From Wenyingzhuangia fucanilytica (GTDB lineage Bacteria; Bacteroidota; Bacteroidia; Flavobacteriales; Flavobacteriaceae): a stretch of DNA of 64,000 nt. This document shows, one piece after another, positions 37,857 through 48,267 of the stretch. Below the pieces are notes generated by a model that made no database searches, had not been told where the DNA came from, and saw nothing but the letters and a program-made list of their open reading frames with translations. The DNA lies in contig NZ_CP014224.1 in the NCBI RefSeq assembly GCF_001697185.1, positions 2,774,501-2,838,500 of the forward strand, in the 5' to 3' direction. How positions within the stretch are numbered: position 1 is the stretch's first letter; each line of letters begins with the position of its first letter. The position numbers were made by a program, and so were the translations under genes.

Positions 37857-38255
37857 TTAATAAACGTGACAAATTACTTCTCCACCTACTTTCTCACGCT
37901 TAGCTTGCTTAGATGTCATAACTCCTTTAGAAGTAGACACGATAGCAATTCCTAATCCGTTTAAAACTCTAGGTAAATCCTCTACACCTACATACTGACG
38001 TAAACCTGGTGTAGAAACACGTTGAAGTTTCTTGATTACTGATTCGTTTGTTACTGGGTTGTATTTTAAAGCGATTTTAATAACACCTTGAGTGTTATTA
38101 TCCTCAAACTTATAACTCAAAATATACCCTTGGTCAAATAAGATCTCTGTGATTGCTTTTTTAACCTTTGATGCAGGAACTTCCACTACTCTGTGTCCTG
38201 CTAAATAAGCATTTCTTACTCTTGTTAAGTAATCTGCTATTGGATCTGTATACAT
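37857..38255 (-). CDS. rpsH: 30S ribosomal protein S8
   Basis: 132 residues. [19 protein letters not shown] at the start and [20 protein letters not shown] at the end identify S8, a primary 16S rRNA binder. The open frame extends to 38309, but its extra 18 codons read through a palindromic intergenic repeat, so the ATG at 38255 ([11 protein letters not shown]) is the start. In E. coli S8 represses the spc operon. Confidence 0.97.
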   Translation of the reverse strand: MYTDPIADYLTRVRNAYLAGHRVVEVPASKVKKAITEILFDQGYILSYKFEDNNTQGVIKIALKYNPVTNESVIKKLQRVSTPGLRQYVGVEDLPRVLNGLGIAIVSTSKGVMTSKQAKREKVGGEVICHVY

Positions 38256-38274
38256 AATTGTTTGTATTGGTTTT

Positions 38275-38311
38275 AGATTATCACCCTGAAACAAGTTCAG
38301 GGCTAGCATCT
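38275..38311. repeat. Palindromic intergenic repeat between rpsN and rpsH
   Basis: CCCTGAA (38284-38290) and TTCAGGG (38296-38302) pair around ACAAG, with outer arms AGAT and ATCT. The phrase CCTGAAACAAGTTCAGG matches a short palindromic repeat that is widespread in flavobacterial genomes (recalled, not searched). It widens this spacer to 75 bases where neighbours are mostly 2-15 bases apart. There is no T run after it. Confidence 0.65.
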
Positions 38312-38330
38312 AAAATTAATTCTTAAAATT

Positions 38331-38600
38331 TTACCAACTTGCTTTTGTTACACCTGGGATTAACCCTTGGTTTGCCATTTCACGGAAAGTTACACGAGAA
38401 ATTCCAAACTGACGCATATATCCTTTTGGTCTTCCTGTTAACTTACAACGATTGTGAGTACGGATAGGAGAAGCATTTTTAGGTAACTTCTGTAATCCTT
38501 CGTAATCACCAGCTTCTTTTAAAGCTTTACGCTTTTCAGCATATTTGGCAACTGTTTTAGCTCTTTTTCTCTCACGAGCTTTCATTGATTCTTTAGCCAT
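38331..38600 (-). CDS. rpsN: 30S ribosomal protein S14
   Basis: 89 residues, the long zinc-free form: [40 protein letters not shown] and [20 protein letters not shown]. No C-x2-C pair is present. It helps assemble the head of the small subunit. Two bases separate it from rplE. Confidence 0.97.
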   Translation of the reverse strand: MAKESMKARERKRAKTVAKYAEKRKALKEAGDYEGLQKLPKNASPIRTHNRCKLTGRPKGYMRQFGISRVTFREMANQGLIPGVTKASW

Positions 38601-38602
38601 GA

Positions 38603-39154
38603 TTAGTTCTTTTTAAATGGTAAACCTAATTCTGTTAATAATGATTTAGCTTCTTTATCAGTAGGAGCAGAAGTTACAAAAGTAATATCCATACCACCAA
38701 TCTTTTTTACTTGATCAATATTAATTTCAGGAAAAATAATTTGCTCAGTAATACCTAAGTTATAATTTCCTCTTCCATCAAAACCAGTAGCTTTAATACC
38801 GTTAAAGTCTCTTACACGTGGTAAAGAAGCAGTGATTAATCTGTCTAAGAATTCGTACATTTTAGTTCCACGTAAAGTAACTCTTGCCCCAATTGGCATA
38901 CCTTTACGTAATTTAAATGTTGCGATATCTTTTTTAGATAATGTTGCAACTGCTTTTTGTCCAGAAATAGTAGTTAACTCTTCAACAGCGTAATCTACTA
39001 ATTTCTTGTCTGCAATAGCAGCACCTACACCTTTAGAGATCACAATTTTCTCTAATTTAGGTACTTGCATAATATTGCTATATCCGTACTCTTCAATTAA
39101 GGCAGCCTTAATTCTGTCAGTGTACTCTTGTTTAAGTCTTGGAATATAACTCAT
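38603..39154 (-). CDS. rplE: 50S ribosomal protein L5
   Basis: 183 residues, a 5S rRNA-binding protein. [34 protein letters not shown] and [20 protein letters not shown] are typical. The open frame reaches 39202 inside rplX, but the ATG at 39154 ([11 protein letters not shown]) starts one base after the rplX stop and is preferred. Confidence 0.97.
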   Translation of the reverse strand: MSYIPRLKQEYTDRIKAALIEEYGYSNIMQVPKLEKIVISKGVGAAIADKKLVDYAVEELTTISGQKAVATLSKKDIATFKLRKGMPIGARVTLRGTKMYEFLDRLITASLPRVRDFNGIKATGFDGRGNYNLGITEQIIFPEINIDQVKKIGGMDITFVTSAPTDKEAKSLLTELGLPFKKN

Positions 39155-39155
39155 A

Positions 39156-39464
39156 TTAAATAGCTTTTTCTGATTTTTTAGAAATACGCACTTTTTTACC
39201 ATCTTCTACTTTATAACCAACTTTAGTAATGTTTCCATTCTCTAAAATTGCTAAATTAGAAATAGGTAAAGCAGCTTCTTTCTTTACAATTCCACCTTGA
39301 GGGTTTTGAGCGCTTGGTTTAGTGTGCTTAGAAACTAAGTTTACACCTTCAACAATTGCTTTGTTTTTATCAGTAATAATTTTTACTACTTTCCCTTCTT
39401 TCCCTTTATGATCTCCAGCAATAACTCTTACTGTATCTCCTGATTTTATTTTAATCTTTGCCAT
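39156..39464 (-). CDS. rplX: 50S ribosomal protein L24
   Basis: 102 residues. [20 protein letters not shown] is the KOW motif of L24, and [20 protein letters not shown] follows. It starts large-subunit assembly on 23S rRNA. Thirteen bases after rplN. Confidence 0.98.
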   Translation of the reverse strand: MAKIKIKSGDTVRVIAGDHKGKEGKVVKIITDKNKAIVEGVNLVSKHTKPSAQNPQGGIVKKEAALPISNLAILENGNITKVGYKVEDGKKVRISKKSEKAI

Positions 39465-39477
39465 TGTTTTACAAATA

Positions 39478-39846
39478 TTAAAGCACCTCAGGTGCTAATG
39501 ATACAATTTTCATGAATTGCTTATCACGAAGTTCTCTTGCCACAGGTCCAAATACACGTGTTCCAGACATTTCTCCAGTCGCATTTAACAACACACATGC
39601 GTTGTCGTCAAAACGAATGTAAGAACCATCTTTTCTTCTTACTTCTTTAGAAGTACGAACAACAACAGCTTTAAATACTTGACCTTTTTTAGCGTTACCA
39701 TTTGGAGTTGATGACTTTACAGTTACAACAATTTTATCTCCAATTGAAGCATAACGCTTTCCTGTTCCTCCTAAAACACGGATCACTAAGACCTCTTTAG
39801 CTCCAGTGTTATCTGCTACGTTTAATCTTGATTCTGTTTGTAACAT
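39478..39846 (-). CDS. rplN: 50S ribosomal protein L14
   Basis: 122 residues. [20 protein letters not shown] and [15 protein letters not shown] with [19 protein letters not shown] are invariant L14 features. The start is one base after the rpsQ stop. Confidence 0.98.
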   Translation of the reverse strand: MLQTESRLNVADNTGAKEVLVIRVLGGTGKRYASIGDKIVVTVKSSTPNGNAKKGQVFKAVVVRTSKEVRRKDGSYIRFDDNACVLLNATGEMSGTRVFGPVARELRDKQFMKIVSLAPEVL

Positions 39847-39847
39847 A

Positions 39848-40105
39848 CTATTTAGCTCTTTCTAGGATTTCTACTAATCTCCAACGTTTAGATTTACTTA
39901 AAGGTCTTGTTTCCATGATTCTTACAGTATCTCCAATGTTGCAGTCGTTTTGCTCATCGTGTGCAACGTATTTCTTCGTATTTAATACGAACTTTCCATA
40001 CATTGGGTGTTTCACTTTTTTTACCTCAGCAACAACAATAGATTTGTCCATTTTGTTACTAGATACAACACCAATTCTTTCTTTTCTAAGATTTCTATTT
40101 TCCAT
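39848..40105 (-). CDS. rpsQ: 30S ribosomal protein S17
   Basis: 85 residues, an OB-fold 16S rRNA binder. [40 protein letters not shown] and the [19 protein letters not shown] end identify S17. Thirteen bases after rpmC. Confidence 0.98.
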   Translation of the reverse strand: MENRNLRKERIGVVSSNKMDKSIVVAEVKKVKHPMYGKFVLNTKKYVAHDEQNDCNIGDTVRIMETRPLSKSKRWRLVEILERAK

Positions 40106-40118
40106 CTTGTAAAAATAC

Positions 40119-40304
40119 TTATTGTCTGTTAGTTAACTCAGTAGCTACTCTTGCTACAGTTTTTCTAAGCGCTCTCAACTCTAAAGGATTCTCTAATGGA
40201 GAAATAGCATGAGCCATCTTAAGATCAGTATAGTTCTTTTTAAGAGAATCTAATTTCTCTTGTAAGTCTGCAACTGACAATTCTTTAATTTCTGATTGTT
40301 TCAT
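40119..40304 (-). CDS. rpmC: 50S ribosomal protein L29
   Basis: 61 residues, mainly two helices: [20 protein letters not shown] and [16 protein letters not shown]. It sits near the tunnel exit with L23. Between rplP and rpsQ. Confidence 0.97.
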   Translation of the reverse strand: MKQSEIKELSVADLQEKLDSLKKNYTDLKMAHAISPLENPLELRALRKTVARVATELTNRQ

Positions 40305-40316
40305 TTCTCTTAGATA

Positions 40317-40745
40317 TTAAGCGTTATCATAATCTCTCGCAACAACGAACTTAGTTTTAACTGGCATTTTTTGAGCTGCTAAGCGTAATGCTTCTTTAGC
40401 AACATCGAAAGATACTCCTCCGATTTCAAACAATATTCTACCAGGTTTAACTACCGCTACGAAATATTCAGGAGCACCTTTACCCTTACCCATACGAACC
40501 TCTAAAGGCTTCTTTGTAATAGGTTTATCCGGGAAGATTTTGATCCATAACTGACCTTCTCTTTTCATATAACGTGTCGCAGCAATACGACCTGCTTCTA
40601 TTTGTCTAGAGGTAATTAAGGCTTGTTCTAAAGATTTGATCCCGAACATTCCAAAAGCTAACTGATTCCCTCTTTGAGAATCACCGCTCATATTACCTTT
40701 ACCTTTCTGTACCTTACGATACTTTACTCTTTTAGGCTGTAACAT
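40317..40745 (-). CDS. rplP: 50S ribosomal protein L16
   Basis: 142 residues. [40 protein letters not shown] and [20 protein letters not shown] are the L16 marks. It contacts A-site tRNA near the peptidyl-transferase centre. Confidence 0.98.
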   Translation of the reverse strand: MLQPKRVKYRKVQKGKGNMSGDSQRGNQLAFGMFGIKSLEQALITSRQIEAGRIAATRYMKREGQLWIKIFPDKPITKKPLEVRMGKGKGAPEYFVAVVKPGRILFEIGGVSFDVAKEALRLAAQKMPVKTKFVVARDYDNA

Positions 40746-40771
40746 TTCTAAATTCTAATTTTTGTGAAAAA

Positions 40772-41494
40772 TTATTTTCTTCTACGAGGTCCTTTCTTAG
40801 CTCCTGCGTTAGCTCCACCTTTTCCTCCTGACTTTTTAGCCAAGCCTACTAATGGAGATAATTCACGTTTACCATAAACCTCACCTTTCATAATCCATAC
40901 CTTAACTCCGATTCTACCGTAAGTTGTATGGGCTTCTACCAAAGCATAGTCAATATCAGCTCTAAAAGTAGATAAAGGAATTCTACCTTCTTTATAGTGC
41001 TCTGAACGTGCCATTTCAGCACCGTTTAAACGACCTGAAATTTGGATTTTAATCCCTTCAGAGTTCATACGCATTGTTGCAGCAATAGCCATTTTTATTG
41101 CACGTCTGTATGAAATTCTGTTTTCAATTTGACGAGCAACACTTGCAGCAACTAAATTAGCGTCTAATTCTGGACGTTTAATTTCAAAAATATTGATTTG
41201 TACTTCGTTTCCAGTTAATTTCTTTAACTCCTCTTTTAACTTGTCTACCTCTTGTCCACCTTTTCCGATAATGATACCAGGTCTAGCAGTAGTGATAGTA
41301 ACGGTTACAAGTTTAAGAGTACGCTCAATAATTATTCTAGAAACACTAGCTTTGTATAATCTTGCATTTAAGTACTTTCTTATCTTATAGTCTTCAGCAA
41401 TTTTATCTCCGTAGTCATTACCTCCGTACCAGTTTGAGTCCCATCCTCTGATGATTCCTAAACGATTTCCAATTGGATTAGTCTTTTGTCCCAT
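40772..41494 (-). CDS. rpsC: 30S ribosomal protein S3
   Basis: 240 residues. The KH domain has [18 protein letters not shown], and the C-domain has [20 protein letters not shown] and [16 protein letters not shown]. The last 20 residues are a Gly/Lys-rich tail. It lines the mRNA entry channel and has helicase activity with S4 and S5. Confidence 0.98.
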   Translation of the reverse strand: MGQKTNPIGNRLGIIRGWDSNWYGGNDYGDKIAEDYKIRKYLNARLYKASVSRIIIERTLKLVTVTITTARPGIIIGKGGQEVDKLKEELKKLTGNEVQINIFEIKRPELDANLVAASVARQIENRISYRRAIKMAIAATMRMNSEGIKIQISGRLNGAEMARSEHYKEGRIPLSTFRADIDYALVEAHTTYGRIGVKVWIMKGEVYGKRELSPLVGLAKKSGGKGGANAGAKKGPRRRK

Positions 41495-41506
41495 TTCTAC
41501 TTTTGA

Positions 41507-41914
41507 TTATTTGCTTTCAACATTTTTACTTCCCAACACAATAGTAACGTGATTAGAACGCTTACGAATTCTATGTGCACGACCTTGTGGAGCTGGTCTT
41601 AATCTCTTTAACATTCCTGCAGAATCTACAGTAATTGTTTTAACATATAAATTAGCCTCCTCTATACTTGCGTCTTCGTTCTTTGCTTGCCAGTTAGCAA
41701 TTGCAGATAACAATAACTTCTCTAAGTTTATAGATGCTTCTTTAGAGCTAAATTTCAAGATTTGTAAAGCTTTTTCAACCTCTACTCCTCTTACTAAATC
41801 AGCCACCAATCTCATTTTTCTTGGTGATGTAGGACAACCAGTCAACTTAGCGAAAGCAACTTCTTTCTTTGCTTCTTTGATCTGTTTTGCCATATTATGT
41901 TTACGAACTCCCAT
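41507..41914 (-). CDS. rplV: 50S ribosomal protein L22
   Basis: 135 residues. MGVRKHN is the usual Bacteroidota start; [19 protein letters not shown] and [20 protein letters not shown] follow. The beta-hairpin of L22 reaches into the exit tunnel and is a macrolide-resistance site; nothing unusual is visible there. Confidence 0.98.
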   Translation of the reverse strand: MGVRKHNMAKQIKEAKKEVAFAKLTGCPTSPRKMRLVADLVRGVEVEKALQILKFSSKEASINLEKLLLSAIANWQAKNEDASIEEANLYVKTITVDSAGMLKRLRPAPQGRAHRIRKRSNHVTIVLGSKNVESK

Positions 41915-41920
41915 ATCCTA

Positions 41921-42202
41921 CTATTTTTTTCCTTTATTTTTCTTGTCTGCACCGTGACCTCTAAAGGTACGTGTTGGTGAAAACTCTCCTAATTTATGAC
42001 CTACCATGTTTTCAGTAACATATACTGGTACAAATGTTCTTCCGTTGTGAACTCCAATAGTTTGTCCAACGAAATCTGGAGTAATCATAGAAGCTCTTGA
42101 CCAAGTCTTGATTACTTCTTTGCTTCCTGCCTCAGCATTAGCGATAACTCTCTTCTCAAGTTTGTGGAATATGAAAGGTCCTTTCTTTAATGAACGTGCC
42201 AT
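41921..42202 (-). CDS. rpsS: 30S ribosomal protein S19
   Basis: 93 residues. [39 protein letters not shown] and [19 protein letters not shown] are diagnostic. It forms the head of the small subunit together with S13. Confidence 0.98.
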   Translation of the reverse strand: MARSLKKGPFIFHKLEKRVIANAEAGSKEVIKTWSRASMITPDFVGQTIGVHNGRTFVPVYVTENMVGHKLGEFSPTRTFRGHGADKKNKGKK

Positions 42203-42209
42203 GTCTTAC

Positions 42210-43037
42210 TTATTTTTTTCTACGTTCTAAAATATACTTATTACTCGCTTTTGTCTTAGATCTAGTCTTGTATCCTTTAGCAGGTATACCATTTCTTGAT
42301 CTTGGGTGACCTCCAGAAGAACGTCCTTCTCCACCTCCCATTGGGTGATCAACAGGGTTCATTCTTACAGCGTTTGTTCTTGGTCTTCTACCTAACCATC
42401 TTGATCTACCAGCTTTACCAGAAACTAATAATTGGTGATCTGAGTTTGAAACAACTCCGATTGTTGCGATACAAGTTAACAAGATCAATCTTGTTTCACC
42501 TGACGGTAATTTTACAGTAGCATACTTTCCTTCTTTTGCCATTAATTGTGCAAAAGAACCCGCAGAACGAGCCATTACAGCTCCTTGACCTGGTCTTAAT
42601 TCAATACAACAAATTGTTGTACCTAAAGGAATGTTTGCCAAAGGCATTGCATTACCAACATCTGGAGTGATAGCATCATTATTACTCACAATAGTTTGAC
42701 CTACCTGTAATCCTGCTTGAGCGATAACATATCTTTTTTCTCCATCAGTATACTCTACTAATGCAATAAATGCAGTACGATTTGGATCGTACTCAATTGT
42801 TTTTACAGTCGCTTCAACACCGAATTTATCTCTATTAAAATCGATAATACGGTATCTTTTCTTATGACCACCACCTACGTAGCGCATTGTCATTCTACCA
42901 CTGTTGTTTCGACCTCCAGATCTTTTATTCGGTGCCAATAATGACTTTTCCGGCTTATCAGTAGTAATGGCGTCGAACCCATTTACAACTCTAAAACGCT
43001 GACCTGGTGTGATTGGTTTTAATTTTCTAACTGACAT
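42210..43037 (-). CDS. rplB: 50S ribosomal protein L2
   Basis: 275 residues. [39 protein letters not shown] and the [20 protein letters not shown] segment with the functionally important His are all present. L2 supports subunit joining and peptidyl transfer. Confidence 0.98.
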   Translation of the reverse strand: MSVRKLKPITPGQRFRVVNGFDAITTDKPEKSLLAPNKRSGGRNNSGRMTMRYVGGGHKKRYRIIDFNRDKFGVEATVKTIEYDPNRTAFIALVEYTDGEKRYVIAQAGLQVGQTIVSNNDAITPDVGNAMPLANIPLGTTICCIELRPGQGAVMARSAGSFAQLMAKEGKYATVKLPSGETRLILLTCIATIGVVSNSDHQLLVSGKAGRSRWLGRRPRTNAVRMNPVDHPMGGGEGRSSGGHPRSRNGIPAKGYKTRSKTKASNKYILERRKK

Positions 43038-43062
43038 GTTAAAATTTAAAATTGTTTATTAA

Positions 43063-43353
43063 TTAAATATTACTATAAAAGTCAATATTCTCTCCTTCAG
43101 CTACCTCGATGATAGCTTTTTTATATGCAGAAATTTTCGACTCAACTACACCTTTTTTAGTGAATTTTGTCGAACGTTTTACTGGATATATCATTGTTCT
43201 TACCTTCTCAACTGAAACACCATAAGCAGCTTCAACAGCTTCTTTGATTTCAATTTTGTTAGCTTTCAACTTTACAACAAAAGCATAGCGGTTTAATAAC
43301 TCGCTATCTTTTGTTGCTTTTTCTGTAATAATAGGTTTTATTAAAATACTCAT
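43063..43353 (-). CDS. rplW: 50S ribosomal protein L23
   Basis: 96 residues. ILIKPIITEKATKDSELLNR, YAFVVKLKANKIEIKEAVEA and RTMIYPVKRSTKFTKKG match L23. It is the docking site for trigger factor and SRP at the tunnel exit. Nine bases after rplD. Confidence 0.97.
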   Translation of the reverse strand: MSILIKPIITEKATKDSELLNRYAFVVKLKANKIEIKEAVEAAYGVSVEKVRTMIYPVKRSTKFTKKGVVESKISAYKKAIIEVAEGENIDFYSNI

Positions 43354-43362
43354 ATCTGTACC

Positions 43363-43992
43363 CTATTTACTTAAATTAGCTTCAATACCTTCAATTGCAC
43401 CCTCTAATAAAACAACTTTTCCAGCATTTAATACTTTATAAGTGTTTAATTCTGAGGTAGTTACAACTTCAGACCCTTTTAAATTTCGTGAAGACAAATA
43501 TACATTTTTATTTGAATCACCCAACACAAATAGAGATTTTTTATTATCTAACTCTAAAGCTTTCAATACGTTAATGAAATTTTTAGTGTTTGGAGCTTCA
43601 AAACTGAAGTCTTCTAAAACGATAATATTAGACTCTTTTGCTTGTAAACTGAAAGCAGATTTTCTAGCTAATCTCTTTAAGTTTTTATTTAATTTGAAAG
43701 AATAATCTTTTGGTCTTGGTCCAAAAATTCTACCTCCTCCTCTGAAAACAGGAGATTTAATAGATCCTGCACGAGCAGTACCAGTACCTTTTTGTTTTTT
43801 AATCTTTCTTGTAGACCCAGCAATCTCAGCTCTTTCTTTTGATTTGTGAGTTCCTTGTCTTTTGTTTGCCAAGTGCTGCTTTACATCTAAGTAAACTGCA
43901 TGATCGTTTGGCTCTATAGCGAATACTGCATCAGATAATTCAACCTGACGTCCTGTATCTTTTCCTGTATAATCTAAAACTGCTACTTTCAT
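43363..43992 (-). CDS. rplD: 50S ribosomal protein L4
   Basis: 209 residues. [39 protein letters not shown] and [18 protein letters not shown] are the tunnel-loop region of L4. In E. coli L4 also represses the S10 operon; whether that holds here is unknown. Its start overlaps the rplC stop by one base. Confidence 0.97.
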   Translation of the reverse strand: MKVAVLDYTGKDTGRQVELSDAVFAIEPNDHAVYLDVKQHLANKRQGTHKSKERAEIAGSTRKIKKQKGTGTARAGSIKSPVFRGGGRIFGPRPKDYSFKLNKNLKRLARKSAFSLQAKESNIIVLEDFSFEAPNTKNFINVLKALELDNKKSLFVLGDSNKNVYLSSRNLKGSEVVTTSELNTYKVLNAGKVVLLEGAIEGIEANLSK

Positions 43993-44606
43993 TATTTCTC
44001 GATAGTTAAGTAAGAGTTCTTAGCTCCAGGAACACATCCCTTTACTACGATTAAGTTCTTGTCAGCAACAACTTTTAAAACTCTTAAGTTTTCAACTTTA
44101 ACTTTATCTCCTCCCATTCTTCCTGCCATACGCATTCCTTTGAATACACGTGCAGGGTAAGATGCAGCACCAATAGATCCTGGAGCTCTTAAACGGTTAT
44201 GTTGACCGTGAGTAGCTTGACCAACTCCAGCAAATCCATGACGTTTTACAACACCTTGGAAACCTTTACCTTTAGAGATTCCGCTTACATCAACAAATTC
44301 ACCTTCTACAAATAGATCAACACCTACAGTGTCCCCTAAATTTAACTCCTCATCAAAACTAAATTCAACAACTTTCTTTTTAGAAGTAGTACCAGCTTTT
44401 GCGAAGTGACCTTGCAAAGCTTTGGTAGTATTCTTGTCAGATTTGTCATCGAAACCTAATTGGATAGCAGAATAACCATCTACTTCCTCAGTTCTGACTT
44501 GGGTAACTACACATGGACCAGCTTGAATTACAGTACAAGGAATATTTTTCCCGTTCTCATCAAAAATGCTAGTCATTCCGATTTTTTTTCCTATTAACCC
44601 AGACAT
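43992..44606 (-). CDS. rplC: 50S ribosomal protein L3
   Basis: 204 residues. [19 protein letters not shown] at the start and [19 protein letters not shown], which holds the Gln methylated in E. coli by PrmB, identify L3. A 96-base spacer with a hairpin separates it from rpsJ; it overlaps rplD by one base. Confidence 0.98.
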   Translation of the reverse strand: MSGLIGKKIGMTSIFDENGKNIPCTVIQAGPCVVTQVRTEEVDGYSAIQLGFDDKSDKNTTKALQGHFAKAGTTSKKKVVEFSFDEELNLGDTVGVDLFVEGEFVDVSGISKGKGFQGVVKRHGFAGVGQATHGQHNRLRAPGSIGAASYPARVFKGMRMAGRMGGDKVKVENLRVLKVVADKNLIVVKGCVPGAKNSYLTIEK

Positions 44607-44652
44607 TATTATTAATTAATTATTGTTATTAAATATTTTTATAAAAGACACA

Positions 44653-44683
44653 AAAACCGGCCTAACAATGTTAGGCTGGTTTT
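44653..44683. terminator. Hairpin in the rpsJ-rplC spacer, possible attenuator
   Basis: GCCTAAC (44660-44666) pairs with GTTAGGC (44670-44676) around AAT; the stem extends through one mismatch to CC/GG and AAAA/TTTT. On the minus strand it follows rpsJ by about 20 bases and ends in TTTTTGTG, so it resembles a rho-independent terminator inside the S10 operon. Read-through must occur unless rplC has its own promoter, which I could not find. Confidence 0.55.
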
Positions 44684-44702
44684 ATAGATCTATTAAGTTT
44701 TA

Positions 44703-45008
44703 TCAAACTTTGATTTCTACTTCTACTCCAGAAGGTAATTCTAATTTCATTAAAGCATCAATAGTCTTAGAAGAAGAACTATAAATGTCTAATAATCTTT
44801 TATAAGAAGATAATTGGAATTGCTCTCTAGATTTTTTGTTTACGTGTGGAGAACGTAATACAGTAAAAATCTTTTTATTTGTTGGTAAAGGAATAGGACC
44901 GTTTACAACAGCTCCAGTAGACTTTACCGTCTTTACGATTTTCTCAGCAGATTTATCTACTAAGTTGTAGTCGTAAGACTTTAGTTTTATTCTGATTTTT
45001 TGACTCAT
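44703..45008 (-). CDS. rpsJ: 30S ribosomal protein S10
   Basis: 101 residues. [40 protein letters not shown] and [20 protein letters not shown] are the S10/NusE marks. NusE also serves in transcription antitermination. Seventeen bases after fusA, followed by the hairpin spacer. Confidence 0.98.
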   Translation of the reverse strand: MSQKIRIKLKSYDYNLVDKSAEKIVKTVKSTGAVVNGPIPLPTNKKIFTVLRSPHVNKKSREQFQLSSYKRLLDIYSSSSKTIDALMKLELPSGVEVEIKV

Positions 45009-45025
45009 TTTCTAATGTTTTAAAA

Positions 45026-47149
45026 TTAAGCTTTAGAAGCTGCAATTACTTCTTCTGATACGTTAGCAGGTGTTTGTGCATAGTGAGAGAACTCCATTGT
45101 AGAAGTTGCTCTACCAGATGATAACGTACGTAAAGTAGTTACATAACCAAACATTTCTGATAATGGCACATCAGCTTTAACAACTTTTGCTCCTCCTCTA
45201 TCACTCATATCGCTTACTTGACCTCTACGTCTGTTTAAGTCTCCTACGATATCTCCCATGTTTTCTTCTGGAGTAATAACATCCATTTTCATGATTGGCT
45301 CTAAGATAACAGCTCCGGCAGCTTTTGCACAAGCTTTATATCCCATTTTAGCAGCCAATTCGAATGATAAAGCATCAGAATCCACAGGGTGGAAAGATCC
45401 ATCCTTTAAAACAACTTTTAATGAATCCATTACGAATCCAGCTAAAGGTCCATTTTGCATAGACTCTTTAAATCCTTTTTCTACAGCTGGAATGAATTCC
45501 TTAGGAATACGTCCACCTTTAATTTCATCAATAAATTGTAATCCTGTTCCTTCAAAATCTTCATCAACAGGCCCCATAGTAAATACAATATCTCCAAACT
45601 TACCACGTCCTCCAGATTGCTTTTTATAAGTTTCTCTGTGTTCTGTAGTTTTTGTTACAGCTTCTTTGTACTCTACTTGTGGTTGTCCTTGGTTAACTTC
45701 AACTTTGAACTCACGTTTCATACGGTCAACTAAAACCTCTAAGTGTAATTCTCCCATTCCTGAAATTACTGTTTGACCAGAAGCCTCATCAGTTTTTACA
45801 GTAAATGTAGGATCTTCCTCAGCTAATTTAGCTAAAGCCATACCCATTTTATCAACATCTGCCTTAGTTTTAGGCTCAATAGAAATACCAATTACCGGTG
45901 CAGGGAAATCCATGCTCTCTAATACGATTGGTCCATCTAATGAAGACATAGTATCTCCTGTTTTGATATCTTTAAATCCAACAGCAGCTCCAATATCTCC
46001 AGCTTCGATATAATCGATAGAGTTTTGTTTGTTAGCGTGCATTTGGTAGATACGAGAGATACGTTCTTTTTTACCTGAACGGTTGTTTAAGATATAAGAA
46101 CCAGCATCTAAACGTCCTGAATATGCACGGAAGAAAGCTAAACGTCCTACGAAAGGATCTGTAGCAATCTTAAATGCTAATGCAGAAAACTTATCTTTTA
46201 CATCTGGTTTTCTAGTTACCTCTTCTCCTGTTTCAGGATGAGTTCCAACGATATTATCTCTATCTAATGGAGAAGGTAAGTATCTACAAACAGCATCTAA
46301 CAAGAATTGAACTCCTTTGTTTTTGAATGAAGATCCACAAATCATAGGAATGATTGCCATATCCATTACAGCAGCTCTTAAAGCAGCGTGTACTTCTTCT
46401 TCAGTGATAGAGTTTTCATCTTCCATGAACTTCTCTAACAAGTTCTCATCATATCCGGCTACTTCTTCAATCAATCTAGCACGAGCTTCAGCAGCTTCGT
46501 CAACTAAATCTTCAGGAATATCGATTTCATCAAAAGTTGCCCCTTGAGTTTCATCGTGCCAAATAATAGCTCTGTTTTTTACTAAATCTACAATACCTCT
46601 AAAATCGTTTTCTTCACCAATTGGTAAAACGATTTCAACTGCATTAGAACCTAACATTTCTTTTACCTGGCTACATACGTTAGCAAAGTTAGACCCTTGA
46701 CGGTCCATTTTGTTTACGAATCCAATACGAGGCACTTTATAGTTATCTGCTAATCTCCAGTTAGTTTCTGACTGAGGCTCAACACCATCAACAGCACTAA
46801 ATAAGAAAACCAATCCATCTAATACACGTAAAGAACGGTTTACCTCAACTGTAAAGTCAACGTGTCCTGGAGTATCAATAATGTTAAAGTGGTATCCCTT
46901 AGTATCTGGAAGTACTTGTGCATTTTCTAAAGGGAATTGCCATGTACAAGTTGTTGCAGCAGAAGTAATTGTAATACCTCTTTCTTGCTCTTGCTCCATC
47001 CAGTCCATAGTTGCAGCTCCATCATGAACTTCTCCAATCTTGTGAGAAACTCCTGTGTAATACAATATACGCTCTGTAGTGGTTGTTTTCCCTGCATCAA
47101 TATGCGCAGCAATACCAATATTTCTTGTAAGTTTTAAATCTCTAGCCAT
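45026..47149 (-). CDS. fusA: Elongation factor G
   Basis: 707 residues, the GTPase that drives tRNA-mRNA translocation. G motifs are [15 protein letters not shown] (about 15-29), DTPGHVDFT and NKMDRQG. Domain IV and V motifs are [12 protein letters not shown]-like and [13 protein letters not shown]-type (here [17 protein letters not shown]). Length is full and no truncation is seen. Five bases after rpsG in the str part of the operon. Confidence 0.98.
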   Translation of the reverse strand: MARDLKLTRNIGIAAHIDAGKTTTTERILYYTGVSHKIGEVHDGAATMDWMEQEQERGITITSAATTCTWQFPLENAQVLPDTKGYHFNIIDTPGHVDFTVEVNRSLRVLDGLVFLFSAVDGVEPQSETNWRLADNYKVPRIGFVNKMDRQGSNFANVCSQVKEMLGSNAVEIVLPIGEENDFRGIVDLVKNRAIIWHDETQGATFDEIDIPEDLVDEAAEARARLIEEVAGYDENLLEKFMEDENSITEEEVHAALRAAVMDMAIIPMICGSSFKNKGVQFLLDAVCRYLPSPLDRDNIVGTHPETGEEVTRKPDVKDKFSALAFKIATDPFVGRLAFFRAYSGRLDAGSYILNNRSGKKERISRIYQMHANKQNSIDYIEAGDIGAAVGFKDIKTGDTMSSLDGPIVLESMDFPAPVIGISIEPKTKADVDKMGMALAKLAEEDPTFTVKTDEASGQTVISGMGELHLEVLVDRMKREFKVEVNQGQPQVEYKEAVTKTTEHRETYKKQSGGRGKFGDIVFTMGPVDEDFEGTGLQFIDEIKGGRIPKEFIPAVEKGFKESMQNGPLAGFVMDSLKVVLKDGSFHPVDSDALSFELAAKMGYKACAKAAGAVILEPIMKMDVITPEENMGDIVGDLNRRRGQVSDMSDRGGAKVVKADVPLSEMFGYVTTLRTLSSGRATSTMEFSHYAQTPANVSEEVIAASKA

Positions 47150-47154
47150 TTCTA

Positions 47155-47634
47155 TTAAAATCTAAAATGTGAAAATGCTTTGTTAGCTTCAGCCATCTTG
47201 TGAACATCCACTCTCTTTTTAACAGCAGCTCCTTCTTCTTTTGCAGCAGCTAATACTTCTGCAGCTAATTTTTGAGCCATAGTCTTTTCATTTCTCTTTC
47301 TAGAGTAAGAAATTAACCATTTCATTGCCATAGAAACCTTACGGTCTGGTCTAATTGGCATTGGAATTTGAAAAGTAGCACCACCTACACGACGGCTACG
47401 TACTTCTACTTGAGGCATTACGTTAGATAATGCATCTTTCCATATTTCTAAAGAAGTTTTTTCTTCTTCTTCTCCTTTTTTATTTTCTACAATCTCTAAT
47501 GCATCGTAAAAAATCTTGAACGCTGTAGATTTCTTTCCATCCCACATTAAGTTGTTTACAAAACGTGTTACCAATTGGTCGTTAAACTTTGGATCCGGTA
47601 AAAGAATTCTCTTTTTTGCTCTCCTTTTTCTCAT
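47155..47634 (-). CDS. rpsG: 30S ribosomal protein S7
   Basis: 159 residues. [39 protein letters not shown] and [15 protein letters not shown] at the end are typical of S7. The internal KGEEEEKTS insert is a Bacteroidota-like feature. It starts assembly of the small-subunit head. Twenty-nine bases after rpsL. Confidence 0.98.
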   Translation of the reverse strand: MRKRRAKKRILLPDPKFNDQLVTRFVNNLMWDGKKSTAFKIFYDALEIVENKKGEEEEKTSLEIWKDALSNVMPQVEVRSRRVGGATFQIPMPIRPDRKVSMAMKWLISYSRKRNEKTMAQKLAAEVLAAAKEEGAAVKKRVDVHKMAEANKAFSHFRF

Positions 47635-47663
47635 GTTTTCTTAAGAATTTAAAAGATTATAGA

Positions 47664-48038
47664 TTATTTTTTTGGACGCTTAGTTCCATACTTAGATCTA
47701 CGTTGAGTTCTTCCCTCAACACCAGCAGTATCTAAAGCTCCACGTACTACGTGATACTTTACCCCTGGTAAATCTTTTACTCTTCCTCCCCTTACTAATA
47801 CTATCGAGTGCTCTTGTAAGTTATGTCCTTCTCCTGGGATGTAAGCGTTTATCTCATTACCATTTGTTAATCTAACACGCGCTACTTTACGCATTGCTGA
47901 GTTAGGTTTCTTAGGTGTTGTAGTATAAACACGCGTACATACTCCACGACGTTGTGGACATGCCTTCAAGGCAGCCGATTTACTCTTCTTAGTAACTTGG
48001 GCTCTTCCTTTTCTAACTAATTGTTGAATAGTTGGCAT
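47664..48038 (-). CDS. rpsL: 30S ribosomal protein S12
   Basis: 124 residues. [40 protein letters not shown] and [20 protein letters not shown] are invariant. The lysines where streptomycin-resistance changes occur (in TPKKPNS and GRVKDLPG) are both wild type. First gene of the long operon, with a strong promoter upstream. Confidence 0.98.
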   Translation of the reverse strand: MPTIQQLVRKGRAQVTKKSKSAALKACPQRRGVCTRVYTTTPKKPNSAMRKVARVRLTNGNEINAYIPGEGHNLQEHSIVLVRGGRVKDLPGVKYHVVRGALDTAGVEGRTQRRSKYGTKRPKK

Positions 48039-48070
48039 AAATTAATATATATATAACGTTTTAATATTTA

Positions 48071-48126
48071 CCCCTGAAATCTGTTCAAGGGTTTGCAAAA
48101 GTACAAATATTTTCTAATTAATCAAA
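48071..48126 (-). promoter_or_regulatory. Promoter and leader hairpin of the ribosomal operon
   Basis: On the minus strand, TTTG (48126-48123) and TACTTTTG (48103-48096) are 19 bases apart, an excellent match to the Bacteroidota promoter. Initiation is expected near 48089. The leader then begins with an imperfect hairpin: CCCTTGAA and TTCAGGGG around CAGAT (48071-48091). About 50 bases of leader precede rpsL. The hairpin at the very 5' end could stabilise the transcript or bind a regulator. Confidence 0.7.
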
Positions 48127-48253
48127 TATCAATGAGTTAATTTTATTTTTTACTTATTTTTTTGATATTGAAGTGTCTAAATCGACAATCATAAATTGAT
48201 TTTTTTCTTGTAAAATTTTGAAGGAATTTTCGACATCAAAAAAAGAATTCTGT

Positions 48254-48261
48254 TAGCTTTG
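48254..48261 (+). promoter_or_regulatory. -7 promoter element of the Omp85-like gene
   Basis: TAGCTTTG matches TAnnTTTG and lies only 6 bases before the ATG at 48268, so the transcript would begin at or very near the start codon. No TTTG was found at 19-21 bases upstream (nearest TTTT at 48227), so the match may be chance. Confidence 0.4.
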
Positions 48262-48267
48262 ATTTTT

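Noticed and set aside
38256-38309. N-terminal extension of rpsH
   Set aside because: It is a read-through of the palindromic repeat; the ATG at 38255 gives the exact S8 start.
39155-39202. N-terminal extension of rplE inside rplX
   Set aside because: It overlaps the end of rplX in another frame and is not part of L5; the ATG at 39154 is preferred.
45258-45629. Long plus-strand open frame opposite fusA (123 codons)
   Set aside because: It is the antisense shadow of a highly conserved gene, has low-complexity Ser/Asn composition and no promoter.
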